Source: a bacterium
GTDB taxonomy: Bacteria > Zhuqueibacterota > Zhuqueibacteria > Residuimicrobiales > Oceaniaggregativiventaceae
Length of the DNA stretch: 64,000 bases
Direction: 5' to 3'
NCBI GenBank assembly: GCA_029565675.1
Contig: JAKQNP010000032.1
Location: 291,779 to 355,778 of the forward strand
Position 1 is the stretch's first letter. Each line of letters begins with the position of its first letter. Both the position numbers and the translations under genes were made by a program. The notes below the pieces were generated by a model. It had not been told where the DNA came from, searched no databases, and saw only the letters and a list, made by a program, of their open reading frames with translations. Below, in pieces: positions 56,655 through 64,000 of the stretch.

Positions 56655-56683
56655 CCAAATTCGGTGCCGCGCACCGAATTTGG
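56655..56683. repeat. Perfect palindrome in the tRNA-Glu leader
   Basis: CCAAATTCGGTGC and GCACCGAATTTGG (13 bp, no mismatch) flank CGC. It lies between the promoter at 56705-56733 and tRNA-Glu, 12 bases before the tRNA. There is no T tail. The core is shared with 31059-31081. A looser GATTCG/CGAATC pair lies at 56749-56769 upstream of the promoter. Confidence 0.85.
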
Positions 56684-56704
56684 CTATTGCTGATTAAGCC
56701 AATA

Positions 56705-56733
56705 AATATAACAAATGATAAAAATAAAGTCAA
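56705..56733 (-). promoter_or_regulatory. Candidate sigma70-type promoter of the stable-RNA unit
   Basis: On the minus strand TTGACT (56733-56728) and TATATT (56710-56705) with a 17-base spacer. It would transcribe tRNA-Glu, tRNA-Arg, tadA, both tRNA-Ser, tRNA-Ala and ffs. Confidence 0.75.
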
Positions 56734-56899
56734 CTCTTTTCATTCCCGGATTCGGCGTCCAAGCGAATCAAACAGCAGTCAATTTCATCGTTTTGTGCAG
56801 ATTATGAAAATGACACCGGTAACCCTTGCTGGGTCGCACTGAAATTTATTTTCTTTCAGATCAAATAGCTTGAGCCAAATCCGGATCCTGCAGTTGTAC

Positions 56900-57904
56900 T
56901 CAGCGCGAGCCGCTGGTCCTAAAGTTGTTCAACGCTTTCATATAATTGGCGCGCTCGAAGGCGGCAGGCTCGGCGACCGATTTCTGGCTCATGCTGCCCT
57001 GCATTTGTCTGATCGATTCGTATTCGTTCGCTTCCATCCACTTTTTCATGTCCGCAAGAACCTTGCCGATCACTTGCGGGCCGTTGAGCAAGAGCGCAGC
57101 GCACATCTGCGCAATGTCCGCGCCAGCCATCATCATTTTGATGGCATCTTCAGCTGTGTGCACTCCCGTGGAACCGGCAAGACCCGCCTCCACCCGACCA
57201 TAAAGAATGGCGATCCACCGCAAAGGCAGACGCAAATCGCTGGAATTGCTCAGAACCACACCCGGGTTGACTTCCAAAGACTCAAGATCCAGATCCGGCT
57301 GGTAAAAGCGGTTGAACAACACAAATCCATCTGCACCGTCCTGATCCAACAACTCGATCATATGCGCGAGCGAGCTGAAATAGGGACTGAGCTTCATCGC
57401 AACCGGAATTGTGACACTCGCCTTCACAGCCTTGAGGACAGAGCGGTAAAGATTCTCGATTTCTCGGCCGTCTCGCTTGCTGTCGGTGGAAAGAAAATAG
57501 ATATTGAGCTCCAGCGCATCTGCTCCGGCGTCCTGCATCTTTTTGGCATAACCGGTCCAGCCGCCGGTCGACACACCGTTCAGGCTGGCGATAATCGGAA
57601 TATCCGTCGCTTCCTTGGCTTTGCGTATATGCTCCAGATACTCCTCCGGGCCCAAATTGTACTCCTCGACCTGGGGAAAATAGCTCAGCGCTTCGGCATA
57701 CGACTCGGTGCCCTGGGTTAAAAAATGATCCAATTCGGCCGCTTCAAAAGAAATTTGTTCTTCAAACAGCGAATAAAGAACCACTGCCGATGCCCCAGCA
57801 TCTTCCAAGCGTTTGATCGTTGCCAAATCTTTGGACAAGGGAGAAGCCGAAGGTACGAGCGGATTCTTCAGCTTTAAACCCATATAGGTCGTCGACAAAT
57901 CCAT
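56900..57904 (-). CDS. Dihydroorotate dehydrogenase-like flavoprotein
   Basis: 334 residues from the ATG at 57904, preceded by AAAGGA; 37 more codons are open upstream. The flavin barrel is visible: Leu-Lys-Asn-Pro-Leu-Val-Pro-Ser-Ala-Ser-Pro at the start, Ala-Ser-Leu-Asn-Gly, Glu-Leu-Asn-Ile-Tyr, Val-Lys/Met-Lys-Leu-Ser-Pro and Ser-Thr-Gly-Val near the end. The usual PyrD catalytic Cys/Ser loop is not evident, so the substrate may not be dihydroorotate. It lies 77 bases after the pyruvate:ferredoxin oxidoreductase gene. Confidence 0.82.
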   Translation of the reverse strand: MDLSTTYMGLKLKNPLVPSASPLSKDLATIKRLEDAGASAVVLYSLFEEQISFEAAELDHFLTQGTESYAEALSYFPQVEEYNLGPEEYLEHIRKAKEATDIPIIASLNGVSTGGWTGYAKKMQDAGADALELNIYFLSTDSKRDGREIENLYRSVLKAVKASVTIPVAMKLSPYFSSLAHMIELLDQDGADGFVLFNRFYQPDLDLESLEVNPGVVLSNSSDLRLPLRWIAILYGRVEAGLAGSTGVHTAEDAIKMMMAGADIAQMCAALLLNGPQVIGKVLADMKKWMEANEYESIRQMQGSMSQKSVAEPAAFERANYMKALNNFRTSGSR

Positions 57905-57981
57905 ATGTATCGTGTCCTTTCGTTTGATATTCGATCGCTTGCGGCGGCTTTGCTCCGCCACAAGGAGTTGCCGTCGTTTTT

Positions 57982-60900
57982 TTATTCGCCGCTGGGGCCG
58001 GTCATTGCCGCCCATGCTTCATACAGGCGCCAACGCGCAGAGATCTGGTCTTGCGCCATCTCGATCAGCATCTTGGCGCGGTCCGGATGGCTCTTGGTCA
58101 ACATCTTGAAACGCGTTTCGCCGTAGGCAAAATCCGCAAACGAAATGGACGGGGCTTTGGAATCGAGCTTCAACGGATTGCCCCCTTCGGCAAGCTTGGC
58201 CGGATTGAAACGGAATAACGGATAGTGGCCGCTTTCGACCGCAGCGCGTTGTTCATCCATCCCTTTGTGCATGGGAATGCCATGCGCAATACAATGCGAA
58301 TAGGCGATGATGATGCTGGGGCCGTCATAGGCATCTGCTTCGAGAAACGCACGCACCACCTGCAAATCATTGTAACCCATTGCCACTCGCGCCACGTAGA
58401 TATTGCCATAGCTCATAAAGATCATTCCCATGTCTTTTTTCGGCAAAGGTTTGCCGGCGGCGGCAAATTTGGCCACCGCACCGAGCGGCGTCGATTTGGA
58501 CATCTGGCCGCCAGTGTTGGAATAGACCTCGGTGTCCAACACCAGAACATTCACGTTACGGCCGGAAGCAAGCACATGATCCAGACCGCCATAGCCGATA
58601 TCATAAGCCCATCCATCGCCGCCGAGAATCCACACGCTCTTCTTGACCAGATTATCGGCCACCGACAGCAAGTGTTTGGCCTCACGCGATTTGTTGGTTG
58701 CCAATTTTTTGCGCAATTCTTTTACGCGTTCCCGCTGCGCGGCGATTCCCGCCTCGCTGCTCTGGTCGGCTTTGAGCAGATCATCGACCAATTGATCGCC
58801 CAGATCAGCGGACAGGGCCTTGGCCAACTCCTGAGCATATTCGTTCTGCTTATCCAGAGTCAGACGAAAACCGAGACCGAATTCAGCGTTGTCTTCGAAC
58901 AGCGAGTTGGACCAGGCCGGCCCACGGCCATCTCGGTTGGTGGTATAGGGCGTCGTGGGCAAATTGCCGCCGTAAATCGAGGAACAGCCGGTCGCGTTGG
59001 CGATGATCGCCCGCTCACCGAACAATTGGCTGAGCAACTTGACATACGGCGTCTCTCCGCATCCCGCACAAGCGCCCGAGTATTCGAACAACGGCTGCAA
59101 GAATTGCGATCCCTTGACTGAATCGATCTTGACGGAACTGCGATCCAGATCGGGAATTTCCTGCAAAAAGAACGTAAAGTTTTCTCTCTCCTGCAAACGA
59201 ATTGGCGGTTGTGGAGCCATATTGATCGCCTTGCGACCGACTTCCTGTTTGTTCTTGGAAGGACAGACTTCGACGCATAGCGCACATCCGGTGCAATCTT
59301 CCGGCGCCACCTGCAGCGTATAACGCCAGCCCTCGGCAAAATCCTTGCCCTTGGCCGGAGTTGACTTGAAAGTGGTCGGTGCCTTTGCCAAAATCTTGCC
59401 ATCGTAGGCTTTTTGCCGAATCGCTGCATGCGGACAAACCATCACGCATTTGCCGCATTGAATGCAGGTGTCGGGATCCCAAACCGGGATTTCCAGCGCC
59501 ACATTGCGCTTTTCCCACTGCGTGGTGCCGGTCGGAAAAGTGCCGTCGATCGGCATGGCACTCACCGGCAATTCATCGCCCTTGCCCTGCAAAATCTTGG
59601 CGACAACCGTTTTGACAAACTCCGGTGATTCTTCGCTGACAATAGGCGGCATCTCGATCTTGCTGGTCACTTTATCCGGCACTTTGACCTCATGCAGATT
59701 TTCCAGCGTATGGTCTACCGCCAGGTAATTCATCTGCACAATCCGATCGCCTTTGGCGCCGTAGGTCTTCTTGATCGCTTGCTTGATTTTTTCGATCGCT
59801 TCCGCACGCGGCAACACTCCTGAAATGGCAAAGAAACAGGTCTGCATGATGGTGTTGATGCGCACACCCATGTTGCTCTCTTTGGCCACTTTATAAGCGT
59901 CGATTACGTAAAATTTGATCTTTTTCTTGACGATTTCCGCTTGCACATTGCGGGGCAGGGTATCCCAAACATCAGCTGGATCGGCCTGGCTGTTCAGCAG
60001 AAAGGTTGCTCCCTCAACCGCCGATTCGAGCATGTTGAATTTTTCCAGGAAAAACTGCTGATGACAGGCAATAAAATTCGCCTTGGAAATGGTATAAGTC
60101 GACTGGATCGGCCGAGGGCCAAAGCGCAGATGCGAAACGGTTACCGTGCCGGCTTTTTTCGAATCATAGACAAAATAACCCTGAGCATAGTTGTCAGTCT
60201 CTTCGCCGATAATCTTGATCGAGTTTTTATTGGCACCGACCGTGCCGTCGCTGCCCAACCCGTAGAACAAAGCGCGCACCACATCATCGGGTTCAGTGCT
60301 GAAATGCGGATCATAGTCGATGCTGGTGTGCGACAAATCGTCGTTGATGCCGACGGTAAAATGGTTTTTCGGTTCGCTTTTTTTCAGCTCATCAAATACA
60401 CCCTTGACCATGGCCGGTGTGAACTCCTTGGACGAGAGTCCATAACGGCCGCTGATCACGCGAGGAAAATCTGCCATCGTCAGCTTGCCGGCCATCATCG
60501 ACTCGGATAGAGCCGTGAGGACGTCCCCATACAAGGGCTCGCCTGCACTGCCAGGTTCCTTGGTCCGATCCAGAACGGCGATCGATTTTGTGCTCTTGGG
60601 AATGGCAGCGATGAAATGGTCGGCAGAGAAGGGGCGGTAGAGACGCACTTTAATCAGGCCAACTTTGTGGCCTTTCTTATTGAGGTAATCAACCGCTTCG
60701 TGTGCCGCTTCACCGCTTGAACCCATCAACACAATGACCTGCTCGGCATCCGGAGCACCCACATAGTCGAACAGGTGATAGGAGCGTCCAGCGATCTTGG
60801 CAAATTTGTCCATCGCTTTTTGCACAATCCCCGGACAAGCGGCGTAAAACGGATTGATTGTTTCGCGCCCCTGGAAAAAGACATCGGGATTCTGAGCGGT

Positions 60901-61551
60901 GCCGCGCAAAACCGGACGATCAGGCGATAGAGCGCGCCGGCGGTGCTCGAAAACAAGTTCATCGTCGATCATCGCCCGCATGTCGTCCATGGTCAACTGC
61001 TCGATCTTTTGCACTTCATGCGAGGATCGGAATCCATCAAAAAAGTGAATGAAAGGGATGCGGGATTCGAGTGTGGCTGCCTGAGAGATAAGAGCAAAAT
61101 CCATGATCTCTTGAATTGATGCAGAGGAGAGCAGCCCAAAACCAGTCTGCCGACAGGCCATCACATCGCTGTGATCGCCAAAAATCGACAGTGCATGCGT
61201 TGCCACCGTGCGCGCACTGACATGGAAGACCGTTGGGGTCAACTCGCCGGCAATTTTATACATATTGGGAATCATCAACAACAAACCCTGCGAAGCCGTG
61301 AACGTGGTGGTCAACGCACCGGTCTGCAAAGCGCCATGTACCGCTCCTGCGGCACCTCCTTCGCTTTGCATCTCCGTGACCTGCGGGATGGTACCCCAGA
61401 TGTTCTTTTGGCCGGCAGCCGAATAGGCATCCGCCCACTCGCCCATCGCAGATGAAGGGGTGATCGGGTAGATGGCGATGACCTCGTTGATCTTGTGCGC
61501 CACATAGGCCGCTGCCTCGTTGCCGTCCAAAGTTACCATTGTTCTAGACAT
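57982..61551 (-). CDS. nifJ: Pyruvate:ferredoxin (flavodoxin) oxidoreductase
   Basis: 1189 residues, the full single-chain form, with GGAGG before the ATG. Order: pyrimidine-binding and gamma domains, two [4Fe-4S] sites near 690-705 (Cys-Ile-Gln-Cys-Gly-Lys-Cys) and 745-760 (Cys-Thr-Gly-Cys-Ala-Leu-Cys), then the TPP domain with Gly-Asp-Gly-Trp-Ala-Tyr-Asp-Ile-Gly and a Cys-Ala-Gly-Cys-Gly-Glu cluster motif. It oxidises pyruvate to acetyl-CoA and reduces ferredoxin. A promoter is read at 61669-61697. Confidence 0.96.
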   Translation of the reverse strand: MSRTMVTLDGNEAAAYVAHKINEVIAIYPITPSSAMGEWADAYSAAGQKNIWGTIPQVTEMQSEGGAAGAVHGALQTGALTTTFTASQGLLLMIPNMYKIAGELTPTVFHVSARTVATHALSIFGDHSDVMACRQTGFGLLSSASIQEIMDFALISQAATLESRIPFIHFFDGFRSSHEVQKIEQLTMDDMRAMIDDELVFEHRRRALSPDRPVLRGTAQNPDVFFQGRETINPFYAACPGIVQKAMDKFAKIAGRSYHLFDYVGAPDAEQVIVLMGSSGEAAHEAVDYLNKKGHKVGLIKVRLYRPFSADHFIAAIPKSTKSIAVLDRTKEPGSAGEPLYGDVLTALSESMMAGKLTMADFPRVISGRYGLSSKEFTPAMVKGVFDELKKSEPKNHFTVGINDDLSHTSIDYDPHFSTEPDDVVRALFYGLGSDGTVGANKNSIKIIGEETDNYAQGYFVYDSKKAGTVTVSHLRFGPRPIQSTYTISKANFIACHQQFFLEKFNMLESAVEGATFLLNSQADPADVWDTLPRNVQAEIVKKKIKFYVIDAYKVAKESNMGVRINTIMQTCFFAISGVLPRAEAIEKIKQAIKKTYGAKGDRIVQMNYLAVDHTLENLHEVKVPDKVTSKIEMPPIVSEESPEFVKTVVAKILQGKGDELPVSAMPIDGTFPTGTTQWEKRNVALEIPVWDPDTCIQCGKCVMVCPHAAIRQKAYDGKILAKAPTTFKSTPAKGKDFAEGWRYTLQVAPEDCTGCALCVEVCPSKNKQEVGRKAINMAPQPPIRLQERENFTFFLQEIPDLDRSSVKIDSVKGSQFLQPLFEYSGACAGCGETPYVKLLSQLFGERAIIANATGCSSIYGGNLPTTPYTTNRDGRGPAWSNSLFEDNAEFGLGFRLTLDKQNEYAQELAKALSADLGDQLVDDLLKADQSSEAGIAAQRERVKELRKKLATNKSREAKHLLSVADNLVKKSVWILGGDGWAYDIGYGGLDHVLASGRNVNVLVLDTEVYSNTGGQMSKSTPLGAVAKFAAAGKPLPKKDMGMIFMSYGNIYVARVAMGYNDLQVVRAFLEADAYDGPSIIIAYSHCIAHGIPMHKGMDEQRAAVESGHYPLFRFNPAKLAEGGNPLKLDSKAPSISFADFAYGETRFKMLTKSHPDRAKMLIEMAQDQISARWRLYEAWAAMTGPSGE

Positions 61552-61668
61552 TCGTATACCTCCATACAGACTGGTTAATACTGTAAAAATAAAGATCTAA
61601 ACGCGTGGAAGAAATCCGGGATAGCTACTGGTATAAAGAAAGATCCTTTGCGGTTTCTATCAAAATTA

Positions 61669-61697
61669 AATGTAAATAATATTTTAAAGTAAAGCAA
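61669..61697 (-). promoter_or_regulatory. nifJ: Candidate promoter of nifJ
   Basis: On the minus strand TTGCTT (61697-61692) and TACATT (61674-61669) with a 17-base spacer, about 110 bases before the start codon. Confidence 0.5.
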
Positions 61698-61833
61698 GGA
61701 TTTTTCAGTTCGGGTCGTTTGCCCCCAACTCGCCTTGCAGATATCCCCTCATTCGTCCGCCTCCCTGGCTGCCGTCAAAGTCCAAAACGATCAACCCATG
61801 CATCATCCTGAGAAAACATGGCAACGCCCCCCC

Positions 61834-61860
61834 AAAAAAACCCTGTGCCGCTACACAGGC
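61834..61860 (-). terminator. Terminator-like hairpin inside the nifJ/HAD intergenic region
   Basis: On the minus strand CCTGTG and CACAGG pair across a 6-base loop and seven T follow one base later. It would end a minus-strand transcript starting between 61860 and 62062, where no gene was found. Confidence 0.5.
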
Positions 61861-62062
61861 AACCCGAATGGAACTTGCTTTTTAATCGAGGATTGAGTTT
61901 ATTTAAATCAGCGCAAACCACCATCCGGCGCAAAGAAATCACGCGGTGATGGCAAGAATCCGGTTGGGGGATCTCCAACGGCAGCGGCAAAGTTGGGCGG
62001 TAACAACATAAGCATCCAGTTTTTTGCCCTGATTATGCCTGACACCTTTACAGGAAAAGGTT

Positions 62063-62887
62063 ATGTTGACAGACAGCCAAATCAAACGCCTCGGCCACTG
62101 CCGTGCCATTGTCTGTGATCTGGACGGCACCCTCTATCTCGATGGTGTGCCTTTTCCGCAAGCGGCGGCGTTTCTGCAATCTGTGCTCGATTCCGGGCGC
62201 AATCTCTTTTACTTTACCAACAATTCTTCCCGCAGCCACCAAAGTTACATCGAGCGTTTGCAGAATCTCGGCTTTCCCGCACAGGATGATATGCTGATTT
62301 CTAGCACGGATTGCGCGATCCACTATCTCTGCCGCCACGGCCTCTATCCGGAAATTTTTCTGCTCGGCACTCCGGATCTTCAGCGCGATTTTGCGCAAGC
62401 GGGATTCGAACTCTTGTCACCTGAGCAGATCAAGCAGAACAAGGTTCCACGGGCAGTCGTGCTGGGCTTCGATACCACCTTAACCTATGAAAAAATCCAC
62501 GCCAGCTATGAACTGCTGAACAGCGGCCTGCCCTTTATCGCCACCCACGGCGACATTCTCTGTCCGGTGAGCCGCGATCGATTTAAGCCCGATGTGGGGG
62601 CTTTTCTGGCCATGTTCAAAACCGCCATCCCAACCATCCAGCCGGTGATCGTCGGCAAGCCATCGCTGGAAGCGGTTGCCGCCATTGTCGAACGCACGCA
62701 CGTGAACAGCGATCAAACTGCTTTTATAGGCGATCGGTTGTACACCGACATCCGCATGGCCAATCATTCCGCTATGATGGCAATTCTGGTGTTGAGCGGT
62801 GAAACCTCTGCCGAAATGGCCAAAGCCTCCCCCGATCAACCCGATCTGATCGTCCCGGGTGTCGAGTCGCTTATTCCCTTCCTGTAA
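62063..62887 (+). CDS. HAD-superfamily phosphatase, NagD/class IIA type
   Basis: 274 residues with GGAAAAGG upstream of the ATG. Motif I Cys-Asp-Leu-Asp-Gly-Thr-Leu-Tyr, motif II Phe-Thr-Asn-Asn-Ser-Ser, motif III Lys in Gly-Lys-Pro-Ser, and motif IV Gly-Asp-Arg-Leu-Tyr-Thr-Asp fit the NagD-like class IIA. It removes phosphate from a small phosphorylated metabolite; which one is not known. Confidence 0.9.
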   Translation: MLTDSQIKRLGHCRAIVCDLDGTLYLDGVPFPQAAAFLQSVLDSGRNLFYFTNNSSRSHQSYIERLQNLGFPAQDDMLISSTDCAIHYLCRHGLYPEIFLLGTPDLQRDFAQAGFELLSPEQIKQNKVPRAVVLGFDTTLTYEKIHASYELLNSGLPFIATHGDILCPVSRDRFKPDVGAFLAMFKTAIPTIQPVIVGKPSLEAVAAIVERTHVNSDQTAFIGDRLYTDIRMANHSAMMAILVLSGETSAEMAKASPDQPDLIVPGVESLIPFL

Positions 62888-62980
62888 ACGGAATTCGGAT
62901 ATTGCCGCGGTATCGCTGCATCCAGTTGCCTGTCAGGGAGTCGAGCGCTCTTTGCCAGCCAGACAAAAAAACAGTTGTCG

Positions 62981-63553
62981 CTACATGGCCGCAAACACCA
63001 TCGATTTATTGGCATTCCAATAATCGATCGCCGACCACAGGGTGACCAGGGCAGCTCCGCCGATGATGGCCGATGTGATAAGTGCCAGATAGTGCTGATC
63101 AACAGACTCCGGCAAAAACCCCAGCCGGGACAATCCCTGCAATCCCAAAACCAAAAAAATAGCCAACGCCTGCACCCAGGCTTTGGCCTTGCCGCTTTTG
63201 CGCGCTGAGACCACAACACCAGACCGCAAAGAAAAAACGCGAATGATGGCAACCAACATATCGCGATAGAAAAAGATCGCCACAATCCAAACCGGCGCCC
63301 AGCCAGCGGCCAAAAAACAGAGAAAGATGGTGAACCGGGCTATGCTGTCGGCAAAAGGATCCATCAACTTGCCAAAATCCGTAACTTGTCCGTAACGCCG
63401 CGCCAGTCGGCCATCCAAGAAATCGGACAACTCGATCATCACCGCGATAATGATGCAAATCCATAAAGACCAGCAAGAGTCGCTGCTGAAAAACAGAATA
63501 AAACTAAGCGCTAAAAAAATTCGTCCGATGGTGAGCTTATTGGCTACGTGCAT
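62981..63553 (-). CDS. CDP-alcohol phosphatidyltransferase (PgsA-like)
   Basis: 190 residues, several membrane segments. The CDP-alcohol motif Asp-Phe-Leu-Asp-Gly-Arg-Leu-Ala-Arg with downstream Gly-x3-Asp-x3-Asp (Gly-Lys-Leu-Met-Asp-Pro-Phe-Ala-Asp) is complete. The closest role is CDP-diacylglycerol-glycerol-3-phosphate phosphatidyltransferase, which would feed PgpA (52171-52629), but the lipid or alcohol used cannot be fixed from sequence. Confidence 0.85.
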   Translation of the reverse strand: MHVANKLTIGRIFLALSFILFFSSDSCWSLWICIIIAVMIELSDFLDGRLARRYGQVTDFGKLMDPFADSIARFTIFLCFLAAGWAPVWIVAIFFYRDMLVAIIRVFSLRSGVVVSARKSGKAKAWVQALAIFLVLGLQGLSRLGFLPESVDQHYLALITSAIIGGAALVTLWSAIDYWNANKSMVFAAM

Positions 63554-64000
63554 GATCTCGACTTCCCAATAAATAGGTCACACCTTCACTTATTCGCCAA
63601 TACCCGTGGGAAATGGCGGTTTAATCAATCTGGTAAAAAACCCATCCCGGAATCAAAGCCCAGCGATCACTCCTGCCTGGCGAAAGAAAGAATAGAACAG
63701 TGAAAATCATCAAGCTTAATTATACACAAAAAAATGAGAATCATCAAGGACTTAATCGACTTCAAAAATCCTCACGATTTTGCTTGGATATTTCCGGAAT
63801 ATTGTATATCTTTATTGTTTTGAAATTGATTCCTTTCATTATATAACTTATTATTTATTAGAGACATCTGAAAAATTGGAATTATAAATTGTAGAGCCAT
63901 TTTTCACGTAATTTTTTTCAAATTCACTACAGCTTTGCAGAAAATTAGTGGAAAATGTTCTTTGGCAATCAAAGATTATGCTACGCACAGCGACGCGTAG
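63554..64000. other. AT-rich terminal region, no gene seen
   Basis: 447 bases without a supported gene. The last part is strongly AT-rich and contains a candidate + strand promoter, so a gene may begin beyond the window. Confidence 0.5.
63820..63847 (+). promoter_or_regulatory. Weak candidate promoter pointing out of the window
   Basis: TTGAAA at 63820-63825 and TATAAC at 63842-63847, 16-base spacer, in AT-rich sequence. Confidence 0.35.

Larger units (their letters stand above)
61552..62062. other. Divergent intergenic region, no gene seen
   Basis: 511 bases between nifJ (-) and the HAD gene (+). It holds the nifJ promoter and, on the minus strand, a terminator-like hairpin at 61834-61860. 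No open frame has recognisable content. Confidence 0.5.

Noticed and set aside
61890..61985. CAAACC and CGCAAAG close together on the + strand, suggesting a c-di-GMP-I riboswitch
   Set aside because: Only about nine bases separate the two elements, too few for the intervening hairpin, and the downstream helix and receptor are missing.

Overview
The window reads as a chromosomal segment of a free-living, Gram-negative-type bacterium of the FCB superphylum, most likely a Calditrichota/KSB1-like lineage (inference, no marker phylogeny possible here). Signs: two secreted proteins end in the Asn-Pro-Phe-Asn-Pro type C-terminal module typical of FCB secreted proteins; a bacterial group-II geranylgeranylglyceryl-phosphate synthase homologue is present; and there is a one-piece pyruvate:ferredoxin oxidoreductase, which suggests anaerobic or facultative metabolism, together with a superoxide dismutase carrying a Tat-type leader. 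No phage genes, insertion sequences, integrases or CRISPR arrays were seen.

Layout. 1-8.2 kb (+): secreted or cell-envelope accessory genes (heparinase-like protein, GNAT acetyltransferase, SGNH-like protein, N-acetyl-sugar amidotransferase, HExxH peptidase). 8.2-9.2 kb (+): hotdog thioesterase and VOC protein. 9.2-14.5 kb (-): SOD, PhzF, YkvA, PlsC-type acyltransferase, YhbY, acyl-ACP thioesterase, cell-wall amidase. 14.9-24.3 kb (both strands): parvulin lipoprotein, ClC transporter, a glutamate-symporter/NhaC-antiporter pair, UroD-like methyltransferase, peptidase T, two small proteins. 24.4-34.6 kb (-): flavin reductase, RNase R, phosphohexomutase, prmC-prfA, rpmE, rho, folC. 34.6-48.4 kb (-): a tightly packed run with many 4-nt overlaps (Cys/Met PLP enzyme, alaS, GGGP synthase, CpsB-type PHP phosphatase, gmhA, carbamoyltransferase-SxtJ-DUF5989, BatA-like protein, hflX, beta-propeller, folC). 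48.5-55.4 kb (-): DNA repair and housekeeping run dnaX-ybaB-recR-pgpA-cinA-thpR-recA-recX. 55.4-56.7 kb (-): a mixed stable-RNA unit, tRNA-Glu, tRNA-Arg(ACG), tadA, two tRNA-Ser, tRNA-Ala, SRP RNA. 56.9-61.6 kb (-): DHODH-like protein and pyruvate:ferredoxin oxidoreductase. 62-63.6 kb: HAD phosphatase (+) and a CDP-alcohol phosphatidyltransferase (-). The last 450 bases are AT-rich and non-coding.

The most interesting signals are non-coding. Promoters close to TTGACT-17-TATATT can be read before rho, rpmE, the tRNA-Glu unit and a small lipoprotein. The rpmE leader holds a tandem 77-bp duplication ending in near-identical palindromes, and the tRNA-Glu leader holds a perfect 13-bp-arm palindrome with a related core at a similar distance from its promoter. 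rho has a candidate leader of about 550 nt. In the stable-RNA unit, the tadA stop codon directly touches the next tRNA, the last tRNA directly touches the SRP RNA, and tadA sits beside the ACG-anticodon tRNA it is expected to edit. Small genes easily missed include the 52-residue DUF5989 protein at 39837-39995.
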